Assembly (NCBI GenBank): GCA_964366055.1
Contig: CAYISE010000011.1
Span: forward strand, 1 to 21,003
Origin: JBBTQX01 sp964366055
Lineage (GTDB): Bacteria; Patescibacteriota; Minisyncoccia; UBA6257; GWB1-50-10
Direction of reading: 5' to 3'
Length of the DNA: 21,003 nucleotides
This document shows, piece by piece, positions 13,631 through 20,721 of the stretch (position 1 is its first letter; each line of letters starts with the position of its first letter). Below the pieces are notes generated by a model that made no database searches, was not told the origin of the DNA, and saw nothing but the letters and a program-made list of their open reading frames with translations. Position numbers and translations under genes: made by a program.

Positions 13631-14902
13631 ATGGGAAGATTTTTAAATATATTCAAAATTCCCGACCTGAGGAAAAAAATCTTGATGGTGCTTTTTTGGC
13701 TTCTGGTTTTTCGCCTTTTGGCGGCCATTCCCATTCCCGGCATTGACGCCGCGAAACTTCAGCAATTTCTTTCTTCCAATCAGCTCTTCGGATTTTTGAA
13801 TATTTTCTCGGGCGGCGGTTTATCCAATCTTTCCGTGATGATGCTGGGCGTAGGCCCCTACATCACCGCCACGATTATCATGCAACTTCTCACTATCGTT
13901 TTCCCCAATCTCAAGAAGGCCTACTACGAGGAGGGCGCGGCCGGCCGGGCCAAGTTCAATCGCATCTCCCGATATTTGACCGTGCCGCTCGCGATACTTC
14001 AGGCCTACGGTTTTTTAAATCTTTTGATTTCCCAAGGAGTGGTAGACCACTTACCGTTTCTTAATTTAATTACCAACGTCATCGTCATTACGGCCGGCAG
14101 CGTTTTTCTGATGTGGGTCGGAGAATTGATTTCCGAATACAAAATTGGGAACGGGGTCTCTTTGATTATTTTTGCCGGCATCGTGAGCAGTTTGCCCCAG
14201 GAAGTAAGCACGGCTTTTTTCAACTACGACCCGGGCATGCTCCCGACTTATTTGGCCTTCATTATTTTGAGCGTGGTTGTCATTGCGGGCGTCGTTTTCG
14301 TGAACGAAGGGGAGAGGAAAATTCCCGTTTCTTACGCCAAGCAAGTGAGAGGAAATAAAATGTACGGCGGTGCGAACACTTACCTGCCGCTTCGGGTGAA
14401 CCAAGCCGGCGTGATTCCGATTATCTTCGCCATCTCGCTTCTGCTTTTCCCGCAATTTATCGCCCAGGCGGTCTCCATCGTCTCGCCGGCTCTTTCGCTT
14501 AAATTTAATGAAATCGTGAGCGGTTTCTTCAGCAATATTCCGCTCTACAGTTTGGCTTATTTCACTCTAGTGGTTCTCTTCACTTATTTCTATACGGCAA
14601 TTACGTTTGACCCGCAGGAAATTTCCAAGAATCTCCAGCAGGGCGGAGGATTTATTCCGGGCATCCGGCCGGGCCAGGCGACTACCGAAATGATAGGGAA
14701 AGTAGTTCGCCGGATTACATTCTTCGGCGCGCTCTTTCTGGGAATTATCGCCATTCTGCCCAATATCACCCAAATCGTAACTGGCATTCAGGCCCTTACC
14801 ATCGGCGGCACGGCTCTTTTGATTGTGGTGGCCGTCGCTTTAGAAGTGATGAAGCAGATTGAAAGCCAACTGACGGTGCGCGAATACGAGGGGATATTCT
14901 AG
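13631..14902 (+). CDS. secY: Protein translocase subunit SecY
   Basis: Channel-forming subunit of the Sec translocon in the cytoplasmic membrane. 423 residues with the usual ten membrane helices. Landmarks are the N-terminal IPDLRKKILMVLFWLLVFRLLAAIPIPGID, the plug-region FLNIFSGGGLSNLSVMMLGVGPYITA, GNGVSLIIFAGIV, the ribosome- and SecA-contacting loop GERKIPVSYAKQVRGN, VNQAGVIPIIFA, and the C-terminal loop NLQQGGGFIPGIRPG before helices 9 and 10. Full length. It normally sits upstream of adk-map-infA; here it is the last gene of the infA unit and is separated from adk by 634 nt, of which 290 nt is non-coding. Confidence 0.97.
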   Translation: MGRFLNIFKIPDLRKKILMVLFWLLVFRLLAAIPIPGIDAAKLQQFLSSNQLFGFLNIFSGGGLSNLSVMMLGVGPYITATIIMQLLTIVFPNLKKAYYEEGAAGRAKFNRISRYLTVPLAILQAYGFLNLLISQGVVDHLPFLNLITNVIVITAGSVFLMWVGELISEYKIGNGVSLIIFAGIVSSLPQEVSTAFFNYDPGMLPTYLAFIILSVVVIAGVVFVNEGERKIPVSYAKQVRGNKMYGGANTYLPLRVNQAGVIPIIFAISLLLFPQFIAQAVSIVSPALSLKFNEIVSGFFSNIPLYSLAYFTLVVLFTYFYTAITFDPQEISKNLQQGGGFIPGIRPGQATTEMIGKVVRRITFFGALFLGIIAILPNITQIVTGIQALTIGGTALLIVVAVALEVMKQIESQLTVREYEGIF

Positions 14903-15028
14903 AAATATATCCTCCCTTTCCTCATCCGCAACGGAATTTATCAAATTCAACCCTGGTTCTATGTATAGAACCAGCGGGATTCGGACAGTGATAAATTCCC
15001 GCTTCTTCGGAGAGGAGGGCTTTATTTC
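14902..15028. repeat. Long imperfect inverted repeat downstream of secY
   Basis: The sequence reads almost as its own reverse complement around a centre near 14964. Paired segments from outside in are 14902-14907/15023-15028 (GAAATA/TATTTC), 14911-14915/15014-15018 (CCTCC/GGAGG), 14933-14943/14989-14999 (11 bp perfect, GGAATTTATCA) and 14953-14961/14966-14974 (9 bp perfect, TGTA loop). As RNA it would form a tall interrupted hairpin starting right after the secY stop. No target duplication is seen. It may be a transcription terminator/processing structure or a decayed palindromic element. Confidence 0.7.
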
Positions 15029-15079
15029 TTTCGGGTGGAGTTAAAACAATAGAGATGAAGTACCAAGAGGATATGACGA

Positions 15080-15113
15080 ATATGTCTGGTATCATTAATG
15101 ATACCAGACATAT
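15080..15113. terminator. Perfect 34-bp palindrome, possible bidirectional terminator
   Basis: Every base from 15080 to 15113 matches its reverse complement, centred on the TTAA at 15095-15098. It is followed by CTTATTTTTA, so the plus-strand transcript would form a long hairpin with a U-rich tail. A protein-binding palindrome is the alternative. It lies between secY and the promoter of the 15193 gene. Confidence 0.55.
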
Positions 15114-15154
15114 CTTATTTTTAGGGTGGGGGGTTTGGGGGCCGCGGCGGTTTT

Positions 15155-15183
15155 TTGTTTTCGGGAGATTTTGGTGGTAAAAT
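15155..15183 (+). promoter_or_regulatory. Promoter of the 15193 gene
   Basis: TTGTTT (15155-15160), a 17-bp spacer and TAAAAT (15178-15183). The start codon is at 15193, giving a leader of about 3 nt. The rest of the gap 14903-15192 holds the two palindromes and a G-rich tract at 15124-15141. Confidence 0.6.
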
Positions 15184-15192
15184 GAATCCGAT

Positions 15193-15516
15193 ATGACTTT
15201 TCTACATAAAGAACTGGCCACGGGGCGATGGTATACGCTTTCTTTGGCGGAACAGCTGGGGAATATCGGGAGCGAGGTTTTTCGGGCCTCCAGACAAAAA
15301 GATAAGGATGAAAAGATGTTCCAACAGGCGGTGGAACGCGCGCTTGAACTCTTTGATTTGACCCTGTCCGACCCGCGCTGGAAAGGCCGCCGCCTGGAAG
15401 TCGCGAGAGCGAGAGAAGTATTCTGCGACGCGGTATACGGCGGCGCGTTATATAAAAGCTCGCTCAATGATTTAGTTCGGTATTTTGATAATTTCGCTTT
15501 TGCCGCAAGGAGATAA
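15193..15516 (+). CDS. Small helical hypothetical protein
   Basis: 107 residues, soluble, with no signal or membrane segment and not assignable to a named family. Predicted mainly alpha-helical: three or four amphipathic helices can be drawn (about 2-34, 40-58, 66-85 and 90-105), with an Arg/Lys-rich middle (DPRWKGRRLEVARARE) that could contact nucleic acid or a partner. The composition resembles four-helix-bundle proteins, but that is only a shape argument. It has its own promoter and is followed 20 nt later by adk, which also has its own -10 box. From memory, proteins starting like this one are frequent beside adk in related genomes; this was not checked. Confidence 0.7.
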   Translation: MTFLHKELATGRWYTLSLAEQLGNIGSEVFRASRQKDKDEKMFQQAVERALELFDLTLSDPRWKGRRLEVARAREVFCDAVYGGALYKSSLNDLVRYFDNFAFAARR

Positions 15517-15530
15517 AAATCGGTTATAAT
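15500..15530 (+). promoter_or_regulatory. Putative adk promoter
   Basis: TATAAT (15525-15530) ends 6 nt before the adk ATG at 15537, so transcription should begin on the start codon. A weak -35, TTGCCG (15500-15505), has a long 19-bp spacer. Confidence 0.5.
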
Positions 15531-15536
15531 TAAGAT

Positions 15537-16217
15537 ATGCCAAAACAAGCCGTCATAATTTATGGTCCTCCCGGTTCTGGCAAAGGGACTCAAGCCGAGC
15601 TTCTGGCGCGGAAGTTTAATTTTATTCACTTTGATACGGGGCGATATATTGAAAGTATCATTCGGGCGCCGGGGTGGCGGAAAAGCGCGATTCTCCGTCG
15701 GCAACGGCGCTTTTTTGATACCGGGAAACTTTGCACTCCATCCTGGGTTTTGAAGATTGCCGCCCAATTTGCCGGACGGATGGCGAAACTGGGCTACGGC
15801 GCAGTGTTCAGCGGTTCTCCCCGAACACTATTAGAAGCCTTCGGAACGAAAGATAATGGTTTGGTAAAAGTACTTGAAAAACTTTATGGCGAGAAGAATG
15901 TCGCCGTAATTCAGCTCCGGGTCGGAGAAAAAAGTTCGCTTGACAGAAACAGCCATCGGCTCGTTTGCTCCGTCTGCGGTCTGCCACTTCTCGCGAGGGC
16001 AAAAATAAAAACCTGCGCTTTCTGCGCCGGGAAGATGCGCACCCGTTCATTAGACACTCCCGAGATCATAAAAATCCGCCTCAAGGAATATCATAACCGC
16101 ACCGAGCCCATTATCGCTGGGATGAAAAAGCGGGGATTTAAAGTTTTCCCGATAAACGGCGAAGCGCTGCCCTGCAAGGTTTTTGAGAGCGTAAAGAAAT
16201 CGTTGAAGATAAAATAA
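15537..16217 (+). CDS. adk: Adenylate kinase-family nucleoside monophosphate kinase, divergent
   Basis: Transfers phosphate between nucleotides (ATP + AMP to 2 ADP). 226 residues. The P-loop GPPGSGKGTQ is at 10-19. The NMP-binding region has FIHFDTGRYI. The LID domain carries a four-Cys zinc site (Cys144, Cys147, Cys160, Cys163). The C-terminal segment DTPEIIKIRLKEYHNRTEPII matches the family. One oddity: the conserved DGFPR motif reads SGSPR (92-96), losing the Asp that helps position Mg2+. The NMP-binding part is also Arg-rich and unusual (WRKSAILRRQRRFFDTG). The position just before map matches the classical secY-adk-map order, which supports the name. Substrate preference may differ from AMP. 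Confidence 0.85.
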   Translation: MPKQAVIIYGPPGSGKGTQAELLARKFNFIHFDTGRYIESIIRAPGWRKSAILRRQRRFFDTGKLCTPSWVLKIAAQFAGRMAKLGYGAVFSGSPRTLLEAFGTKDNGLVKVLEKLYGEKNVAVIQLRVGEKSSLDRNSHRLVCSVCGLPLLARAKIKTCAFCAGKMRTRSLDTPEIIKIRLKEYHNRTEPIIAGMKKRGFKVFPINGEALPCKVFESVKKSLKIK

Positions 16218-16218
16218 A

Positions 16219-16983
16219 ATGGTTAAATTAAAAAACGAAAAAGACCTGGAAAGTTTACGAGCCTCCGGAAGAATCCTCGCGAACGTTATCTCCGCCCTCC
16301 GGGATAAGGCGAAGGTGGGCGTAACTCTTTTGGAGCTGGAAAAACTCGCGAATCAAATGCTTAAGGATGCCGGAGCCATCTCGGCTTTTTTGAATTACCA
16401 ACCGGAGGGCTCAACTCGGCCCTATCCGGCGAACATCTGCACCTCGTTGAACGATCAGGTCGTTCACGGTTTGCCGACCGGCTACGCGCTTCAGAGCGGG
16501 GATGTTTTAAAAATAGATTTCGGCGTGGTCTACAAAGATTACGTTACAGATGCGGCCGTCACAGTGGCTCTGGGAGAAATTGCGCCGGAGGTGAAGAAAC
16601 TCCTTACAATAACCGAAGAGGCCTTGAAAATGGGTATTGAAGCGGCCAGGAATGGCAATGCGTTGGGCGATATCGGCTGGGCCATAGAAAACCACGTGGA
16701 GATGAACGGCTTGAGCGTGATTGAGGGTTTAACCGGCCACGGCGTGGGTTTCAAACTTCACGAAGATCCCACGGTCTACAACTACGGCCGGAAGGGCGAG
16801 GGAATGAAATTGAAAGAAGGATTGGTGCTCGCGATTGAGCCGATGGTTTCTTTGGGCACGCCGCAAACCCGCCAGAATAAGGATGACGAAAGTTACTCCA
16901 CCAAAGACGGGAGCATGAGCGCCCATTTTGAAAAAACCATCGTCATCACCAAAAACGGTCCGGAGATTTTGACTCCTTTCTAA
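16219..16983 (+). CDS. map: Methionine aminopeptidase, type I
   Basis: Removes the initiator Met from nascent proteins in the cytoplasm, using two metal ions. 254 residues, complete. The five metal ligands are visible: Asp100 (LKIDFGV), Asp111 (VTDAAVT), His174 (GHGVGFKLHEDP), Glu207 (AIEPMV) and Glu238 (AHFEKT). The substrate-side His83 in VVHGLP is also present. There is no N-terminal zinc-finger extension. The start follows the adk stop by 1 nt, so the two are surely cotranscribed. The 3' end overlaps the convergent topA gene by 4 nt, with no terminator between them. Confidence 0.97.
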   Translation: MVKLKNEKDLESLRASGRILANVISALRDKAKVGVTLLELEKLANQMLKDAGAISAFLNYQPEGSTRPYPANICTSLNDQVVHGLPTGYALQSGDVLKIDFGVVYKDYVTDAAVTVALGEIAPEVKKLLTITEEALKMGIEAARNGNALGDIGWAIENHVEMNGLSVIEGLTGHGVGFKLHEDPTVYNYGRKGEGMKLKEGLVLAIEPMVSLGTPQTRQNKDDESYSTKDGSMSAHFEKTIVITKNGPEILTPF

Positions 16984-19130
16984 CGCGGTTTGTGATTGGG
17001 ACAAATTTTATTTGAGCAACGTTCGGGAATCGTTTTGGTCCCCTCCATCATCAGTGAGCTGCAAAGAACGCATTTATTTCCCGTCGGCCGGGACTTCATT
17101 ATGAACTTGCACTTCGGGTAATTCAGACAACTATAAAAAAGACCGAACCGGCCGCGGCGTTCCGCGATTTCCCCGTTATCCAAAGGACACTTTACGCCCG
17201 TGCCGTTTTGGCGGCCGTTCTCGCTTTTCTTGATGAATTTGCACTTCGGATAATTGGAGCAGGCGATAAATTTTCCGAACCGGCCTTCTTTTTCCACGAG
17301 TTTTCCAGCCCGGCATTCGGGACAGGCCTCGCCGGTTTCTTTCGGCGCTTCCATCGCCGCGCCGTCAATTTTCCGCGCGCCTTTGCAATCCGGAAAACGC
17401 TTACAGCTTAAAAACCGGCCGGTCCGTGAAAGTTTAATTATCATCGGCGAATCGCAAATCGGGCACCGGATATTTTCGTCCGCCTCCCCCAATGTGGTTA
17501 TCTTTTCAATTCTTTCCTTTGCCTTCACATCTTTGGAAAAAGGCCCGTAAAATTCTTTCAGGGTTTTTTCATAATCGCGCTTGCCATCCGCCATTTCGTC
17601 CAAATCGTTTTCCATCTCGGCGGTGAAAGAATCGCTGATATAATTCCCGAAGTATTTTTCCAGAAAAGAGGAAACCACCTCGCCCGTGTCCGTGGGCTTG
17701 AGAATTCTCCCCGATTTCTCAACGTAATTCCGTTTCAAAAGCGTAAAAATAATGCTCGCGTAAGTGCTTGGCCGGCCGATTTCGCGCTTTTCCAATTCTT
17801 TGACGAGCCCGGCTTCCGTGTAGCGGGGCGGCGGTTCGGTTTGTTTTTCTTCACTTGAGACCTTTTTTAGAGTTAGAGATTCGTTTTCCGCGACCGGCGG
17901 CAATTCTTTTTCTTCTCCGCGCGAACGGGGATCGCCCGCGAGCCAGCCGGGAAAAACCATTACGCTGCCACTCGCCGTAAAAGCCGGGAGCGCGCTTTCG
18001 GCCCCGATATTCGCGGCGACGGTCGTTCGAAGAATTCTCGCGTCCGCCATTTGGCTCGCGATAGCGCGTTCCCAGATGAGCGTATAGAGTTTTTTCTGTT
18101 CGTCGGCGTAGCCGGCGGATTTTTTCCCGATTTGCGTGGGCCGGATTGCTTCGTGGGCTTCCTGCGCGGTCTTGCTTTTTGTCGCGAAGACGCGCGGTTG
18201 CAGATATTCTTTCCCGAATTTTTTTATAATTTCCGAATAAATGGACGGAAGCATCTCCTTGCTTAAGTTCACGCTGTCGGTTCTCATATACGTGATGAGA
18301 CCTTGTTCGTAAAGTTTCTGCGCGATGGACATCGTGCGGGAGGGAGAAAAACCCAGACGCGAACTGGCCGCTTGCTGGAGGGTGGAGGTGATAAAAGGCG
18401 GCCGGGGTGTCCGTCTGATCTCCGTTTGTTTCACCTCGGAAACGAACCACCGGCCGTTTCTCGCCAATTCAAGAATTCGTTCAACTTCTTTTTTATCTCG
18501 CGGCTGTTCGTCGCAAACGAGCGTGAATCCATCCTTTCTTTGAGTGAGAAATTCTCCGGAAATTATCCAAAAGGTCTCCGGCTTGAAGGTTTTAATTTCC
18601 CGCTCGCGTTCCACGAGGATGCGGAGAGCGGGGGACTGCACCCGGCCGGCGGAAAGCCCGTAACGCACCTTCTTCCAGATGAGGCCGCTCAAATCATAGC
18701 CGAAAAGCCGGTCCAGAATCCGCCGGGCCTCCTGGGCTTTTAAAAGATTAAGGTCAATTTCGCGCGGATGAGCCATCGCCTCTTTTACCGCACGCTCGGT
18801 AATTTCATGAAAGATGACGCGCTTGGGGTCTTTAAGCTCGCAGGCGTTTTTTATATGCCAAGCAATCGCCTCGCCTTCGCGGTCCGGGTCAGTCGCGAGA
18901 TAGACCTCATTCGCTTTCTTCGCGAGTTTTTTCAATTCTTCCACAATGGTTTCTTTGCCTTTCACAATTTCGTAATGCGGCACGAAACCGGCCGGGATAT
19001 CAATGGCCATCTTGTTGTTTTTAGGAAGATCGCGGATGTGGCCGACGCTCGCTCGGATTTCAAAAGCCGGGTCAAGATATTTAGAAATAGTTTTCGCCTT
19101 AGTCGGGCTTTCAACGATAACCAGGTTCAT
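16980..19130 (-). CDS. topA: DNA topoisomerase I
   Basis: Type IA topoisomerase that relaxes negative supercoils. 716 residues. The Toprim domain starts MNLVIVESPTKAKTISKYL, with ATDPDREGEAIAWH at 79-92. The catalytic Tyr281 lies in LITYMRTDSVNLS with the conserved Arg283. The cleavage and gate domains are complete. The C-terminal region carries zinc-ribbon-like repeats: CPICDSPM...CKRFPDC and CPECRAGK...CSNYPKC are complete; the third (CPLDNGE...CLNYPKC) has Asp in place of its second Cys; and a last CVLC...CSNKICPNH follows. It is translated after dprA with an ATGA overlap (19127-19130), so the two form one minus-strand unit. Confidence 0.97.
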   Translation of the reverse strand: MNLVIVESPTKAKTISKYLDPAFEIRASVGHIRDLPKNNKMAIDIPAGFVPHYEIVKGKETIVEELKKLAKKANEVYLATDPDREGEAIAWHIKNACELKDPKRVIFHEITERAVKEAMAHPREIDLNLLKAQEARRILDRLFGYDLSGLIWKKVRYGLSAGRVQSPALRILVEREREIKTFKPETFWIISGEFLTQRKDGFTLVCDEQPRDKKEVERILELARNGRWFVSEVKQTEIRRTPRPPFITSTLQQAASSRLGFSPSRTMSIAQKLYEQGLITYMRTDSVNLSKEMLPSIYSEIIKKFGKEYLQPRVFATKSKTAQEAHEAIRPTQIGKKSAGYADEQKKLYTLIWERAIASQMADARILRTTVAANIGAESALPAFTASGSVMVFPGWLAGDPRSRGEEKELPPVAENESLTLKKVSSEEKQTEPPPRYTEAGLVKELEKREIGRPSTYASIIFTLLKRNYVEKSGRILKPTDTGEVVSSFLEKYFGNYISDSFTAEMENDLDEMADGKRDYEKTLKEFYGPFSKDVKAKERIEKITTLGEADENIRCPICDSPMIIKLSRTGRFLSCKRFPDCKGARKIDGAAMEAPKETGEACPECRAGKLVEKEGRFGKFIACSNYPKCKFIKKSENGRQNGTGVKCPLDNGEIAERRGRFGLFYSCLNYPKCKFIMKSRPTGNKCVLCSSLMMEGTKTIPERCSNKICPNHKPR

Positions 19131-20029
19131 TGTTTTAATTCAAATCTCCCGCTCTTTTCTTCCACAACTCCTCTTAAGGTCAGAAAAGTTAAACGTTCGT
19201 TCACTATATGGGATTCTATCCTAGTGTTTTCCGTCAAACTGTCAACTGTGAGAGGTTGCGAAGCGTCTTTTAGAGTATTCACGATTAGCAAATCAATCTC
19301 GTCTTTTATCTCCGAAAGTAAATTCCTTTTTTCTGTGAGAGGCAGAGTGAGATGGCAATTCGCAATGGTGTTTTCCAAATCCTCCAGAATCTCCGCGGCG
19401 CTCGTTACAAGACGCGCCCCGTTCCTTAAAAGAAGATGAGACCCCTTGTGATTCTGATGACTAACCGGTCCGGGCGTGACGAAAAGTTCCCGTCCCTGCT
19501 CCAGGGCGAAGCGGGCGGTGACGAGCGCGCCCGAATGGACGGGCGCTTCTATCACGACCGTGCCGATGCTTAATCCGCTGACGAGCCGGTTTCTTCCCAA
19601 GAATTGGTGCGGAAGCGCCGGTGTTCCCTCCGGATATTCGGAGAGAATGGTGCCGCCACAATCCAAAATTGAGCGAGCCAGATTTTCATGGGCCCGCGGA
19701 TAGATAGAATCCAGCCCGGTCGCGAGTACGGCCACCGTTTTGCCTCTAGCCGCGACTGCTCCTTCGTGAGCCGCCCCATCAATTCCCAAAGCCAGGCCGC
19801 TCACTACCACCACGCCCGCTTTGGCCAATTCGTTCGCGATTTGCTTGGCCAGAAGCAATCCTTCTCGGCTGGCTTTCCGCGTGCCCACGATTGCGACAGT
19901 CACGTCGCTGGACAAGGGAAGCGCGCCTAAAAAATAAAGCGGCGAGGGCGGATCGCCGATTTCCTTGAGCAAAGGAGGATAGGCGGCATCCGCCGGATGA
20001 ATTTTCGTTATGGGCGGGAATTGAAACAT
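19127..20029 (-). CDS. dprA: DNA-processing protein DprA
   Basis: Binds incoming single-stranded DNA and loads RecA during natural transformation. 300 residues. The Rossmann-like DprA core is at about 44-220, with IVGTRKAS (48-54), SGLALGID (77-84), RNRLVSGLS (146-154) and EAPVHSGALVTARFALEQGR (161-180), then VTPG. The N-terminal region is short. A C-terminal winged-helix-like segment (about 235-300, ELKQ end) is present. The first gene of the dprA-topA pair, a widespread order. Its -10 box TATAAT (minus strand, 20041-20046) is 11 nt before the start. With a PilO-like gene transcribed divergently, the locus fits DNA uptake, although no uptake channel gene is in view. Confidence 0.95.
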   Translation of the reverse strand: MFQFPPITKIHPADAAYPPLLKEIGDPPSPLYFLGALPLSSDVTVAIVGTRKASREGLLLAKQIANELAKAGVVVVSGLALGIDGAAHEGAVAARGKTVAVLATGLDSIYPRAHENLARSILDCGGTILSEYPEGTPALPHQFLGRNRLVSGLSIGTVVIEAPVHSGALVTARFALEQGRELFVTPGPVSHQNHKGSHLLLRNGARLVTSAAEILEDLENTIANCHLTLPLTEKRNLLSEIKDEIDLLIVNTLKDASQPLTVDSLTENTRIESHIVNERLTFLTLRGVVEEKSGRFELKQ

Positions 20030-20040
20030 GAACCTTAATC

Positions 20041-20046
20041 ATTATA
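20041..20046 (-). promoter_or_regulatory. -10 box of dprA-topA
   Basis: TATAAT on the minus strand, 11 nt before the dprA ATG, predicting a leader of about 5 nt that contains AAGG. It is back to back with the plus-strand -10 box at 20059-20064. No clear -35 is seen. Confidence 0.45.
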
Positions 20047-20058
20047 GGATAAATACGC

Positions 20059-20064
20059 TATAAT
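20059..20064 (+). promoter_or_regulatory. -10 box of the PilO-like transcription unit
   Basis: A perfect TATAAT ending 9 nt before ATG 20074. Transcription should begin near 20071. Without the downstream insertion this ATG would be the start codon of the PilO-like gene. The -35 is weak (TTAATC at 20035-20040, spacer 18). Confidence 0.6.
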
Positions 20065-20073
20065 AGAACGAAG

Positions 20074-20121
20074 ATGAATCCCGTTAGAAATAAACATGCA
20101 ATCAATTTTTATGAACAATAA
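20074..20121 (+). other. 15-codon upstream ORF made by the insertion
   Basis: ATG 20074 to TAA 20119-20121, MNPVRNKHAINFYEQ. Its first two codons and part of the third (ATGAATC) are the duplicated start of the PilO-like gene, in the same reading frame 108 nt downstream, interrupted by TAA and by TAG at 20164. It is probably translated from a nearly leaderless mRNA, but is a by-product of insertion rather than a selected peptide. Confidence 0.5.
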
Positions 20122-20180
20122 AGCATTTGAACACAAGACCCTTTCTGGTCAATTTGGGTTGTTTAGTTTATTTCTAACGG
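20081..20180. mobile_element. 100-bp MITE-like insertion with 8-bp target duplication
   Basis: Perfect 15-bp terminal inverted repeats: CCGTTAGAAATAAAC at 20081-20095 and its complement at 20166-20180. They are flanked by the direct repeat GATGAATC at 20073-20080 and 20181-20188. The interior is AT-rich, has a small GACC/GGTC hairpin (20137-20140/20147-20150) and no transposase. Because the duplicated octamer begins GAT and ends ATC, the inverted repeat appears 18 bp long (20078-20095/20166-20183). An 8-bp duplication occurs in several IS families, such as IS1595, ISL3, IS6 and IS66; the parent cannot be named. Confidence 0.8.
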
Positions 20181-20181
20181 G

Positions 20182-20706
20182 ATGAATCACTTCAAGAAAC
20201 GCTTTACCATTGAATTAAGCATCTCGCTCTTAATCGTGCTGGCGCTCTTTTCCGGCATTTTGTTTTTCAGGAGCAATATGAGCGATTACACCGGCAAAAT
20301 CATCGCCGCCCGGGCGCTGCTCGCGAGTCGCACCGCGTCGGTCAGCAACTCGGCTGACCTTCGTTCTCAATACAGAAACAAGGCCAGTAATTATCTGAAT
20401 GTTTTGTATAACATCATTCCTTCTTACGACCAGTTGATTAACTTAAATCAGGACTTTCAGTCGTTGGCCGCTCAAAATAAAGTCGGCTACGGTTTTTCTT
20501 TTGCCGGCGAGGTCCCGAAACCGGCCGGCGGACTGGGTTCCATTGCTTTTGTTCTGGACGTCAGTTCCGATGATTTCAATTCTCTGATGTCTTTCTTAAA
20601 ATCGCTTCAGAACTTCCGATATCTGAATTCCATTGATAACATTTCAATGAAAACCAGCAATGCGGCGCTGGTGATGGTCGTGAAAGGCCGGGTTTTTTAT
20701 CGCTAA
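20182..20706 (+). CDS. PilO-like pilus assembly / membrane protein
   Basis: 174 residues with a short basic cytoplasmic start (MNHFKKRFT), one membrane helix (about 10-30), a helical coiled-coil-like stretch (about 35-85: YTGKIIAARALLASRT...SQYRNKASNYLNVLYNIIP) and a C-terminal alpha/beta part (about 95-174). This order is that of PilO, the inner-membrane alignment subunit of type IV pili, but sequence identity to PilO is low and the call rests on architecture. The start codon ATG 20182 lies in the right copy of a target duplication, at the foot of a stem that would pair it in the mRNA. No ribosome-binding site is visible. The original leaderless start has been displaced by 108 nt. Confidence 0.65.
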   Translation: MNHFKKRFTIELSISLLIVLALFSGILFFRSNMSDYTGKIIAARALLASRTASVSNSADLRSQYRNKASNYLNVLYNIIPSYDQLINLNQDFQSLAAQNKVGYGFSFAGEVPKPAGGLGSIAFVLDVSSDDFNSLMSFLKSLQNFRYLNSIDNISMKTSNAALVMVVKGRVFYR

Positions 20707-20721
20707 CGCCGTTAAACAATT

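Noticed and set aside
14922..15767. 281-residue minus-strand frame across the secY-adk gap
   Set aside because: It is antisense to the 15193 gene and adk and crosses two palindromes; the sequence is low-quality and without recognisable motifs.
18303..18743. 146-residue plus-strand frame inside topA
   Set aside because: Shadow of the strongly supported topA coding sequence on the other strand.
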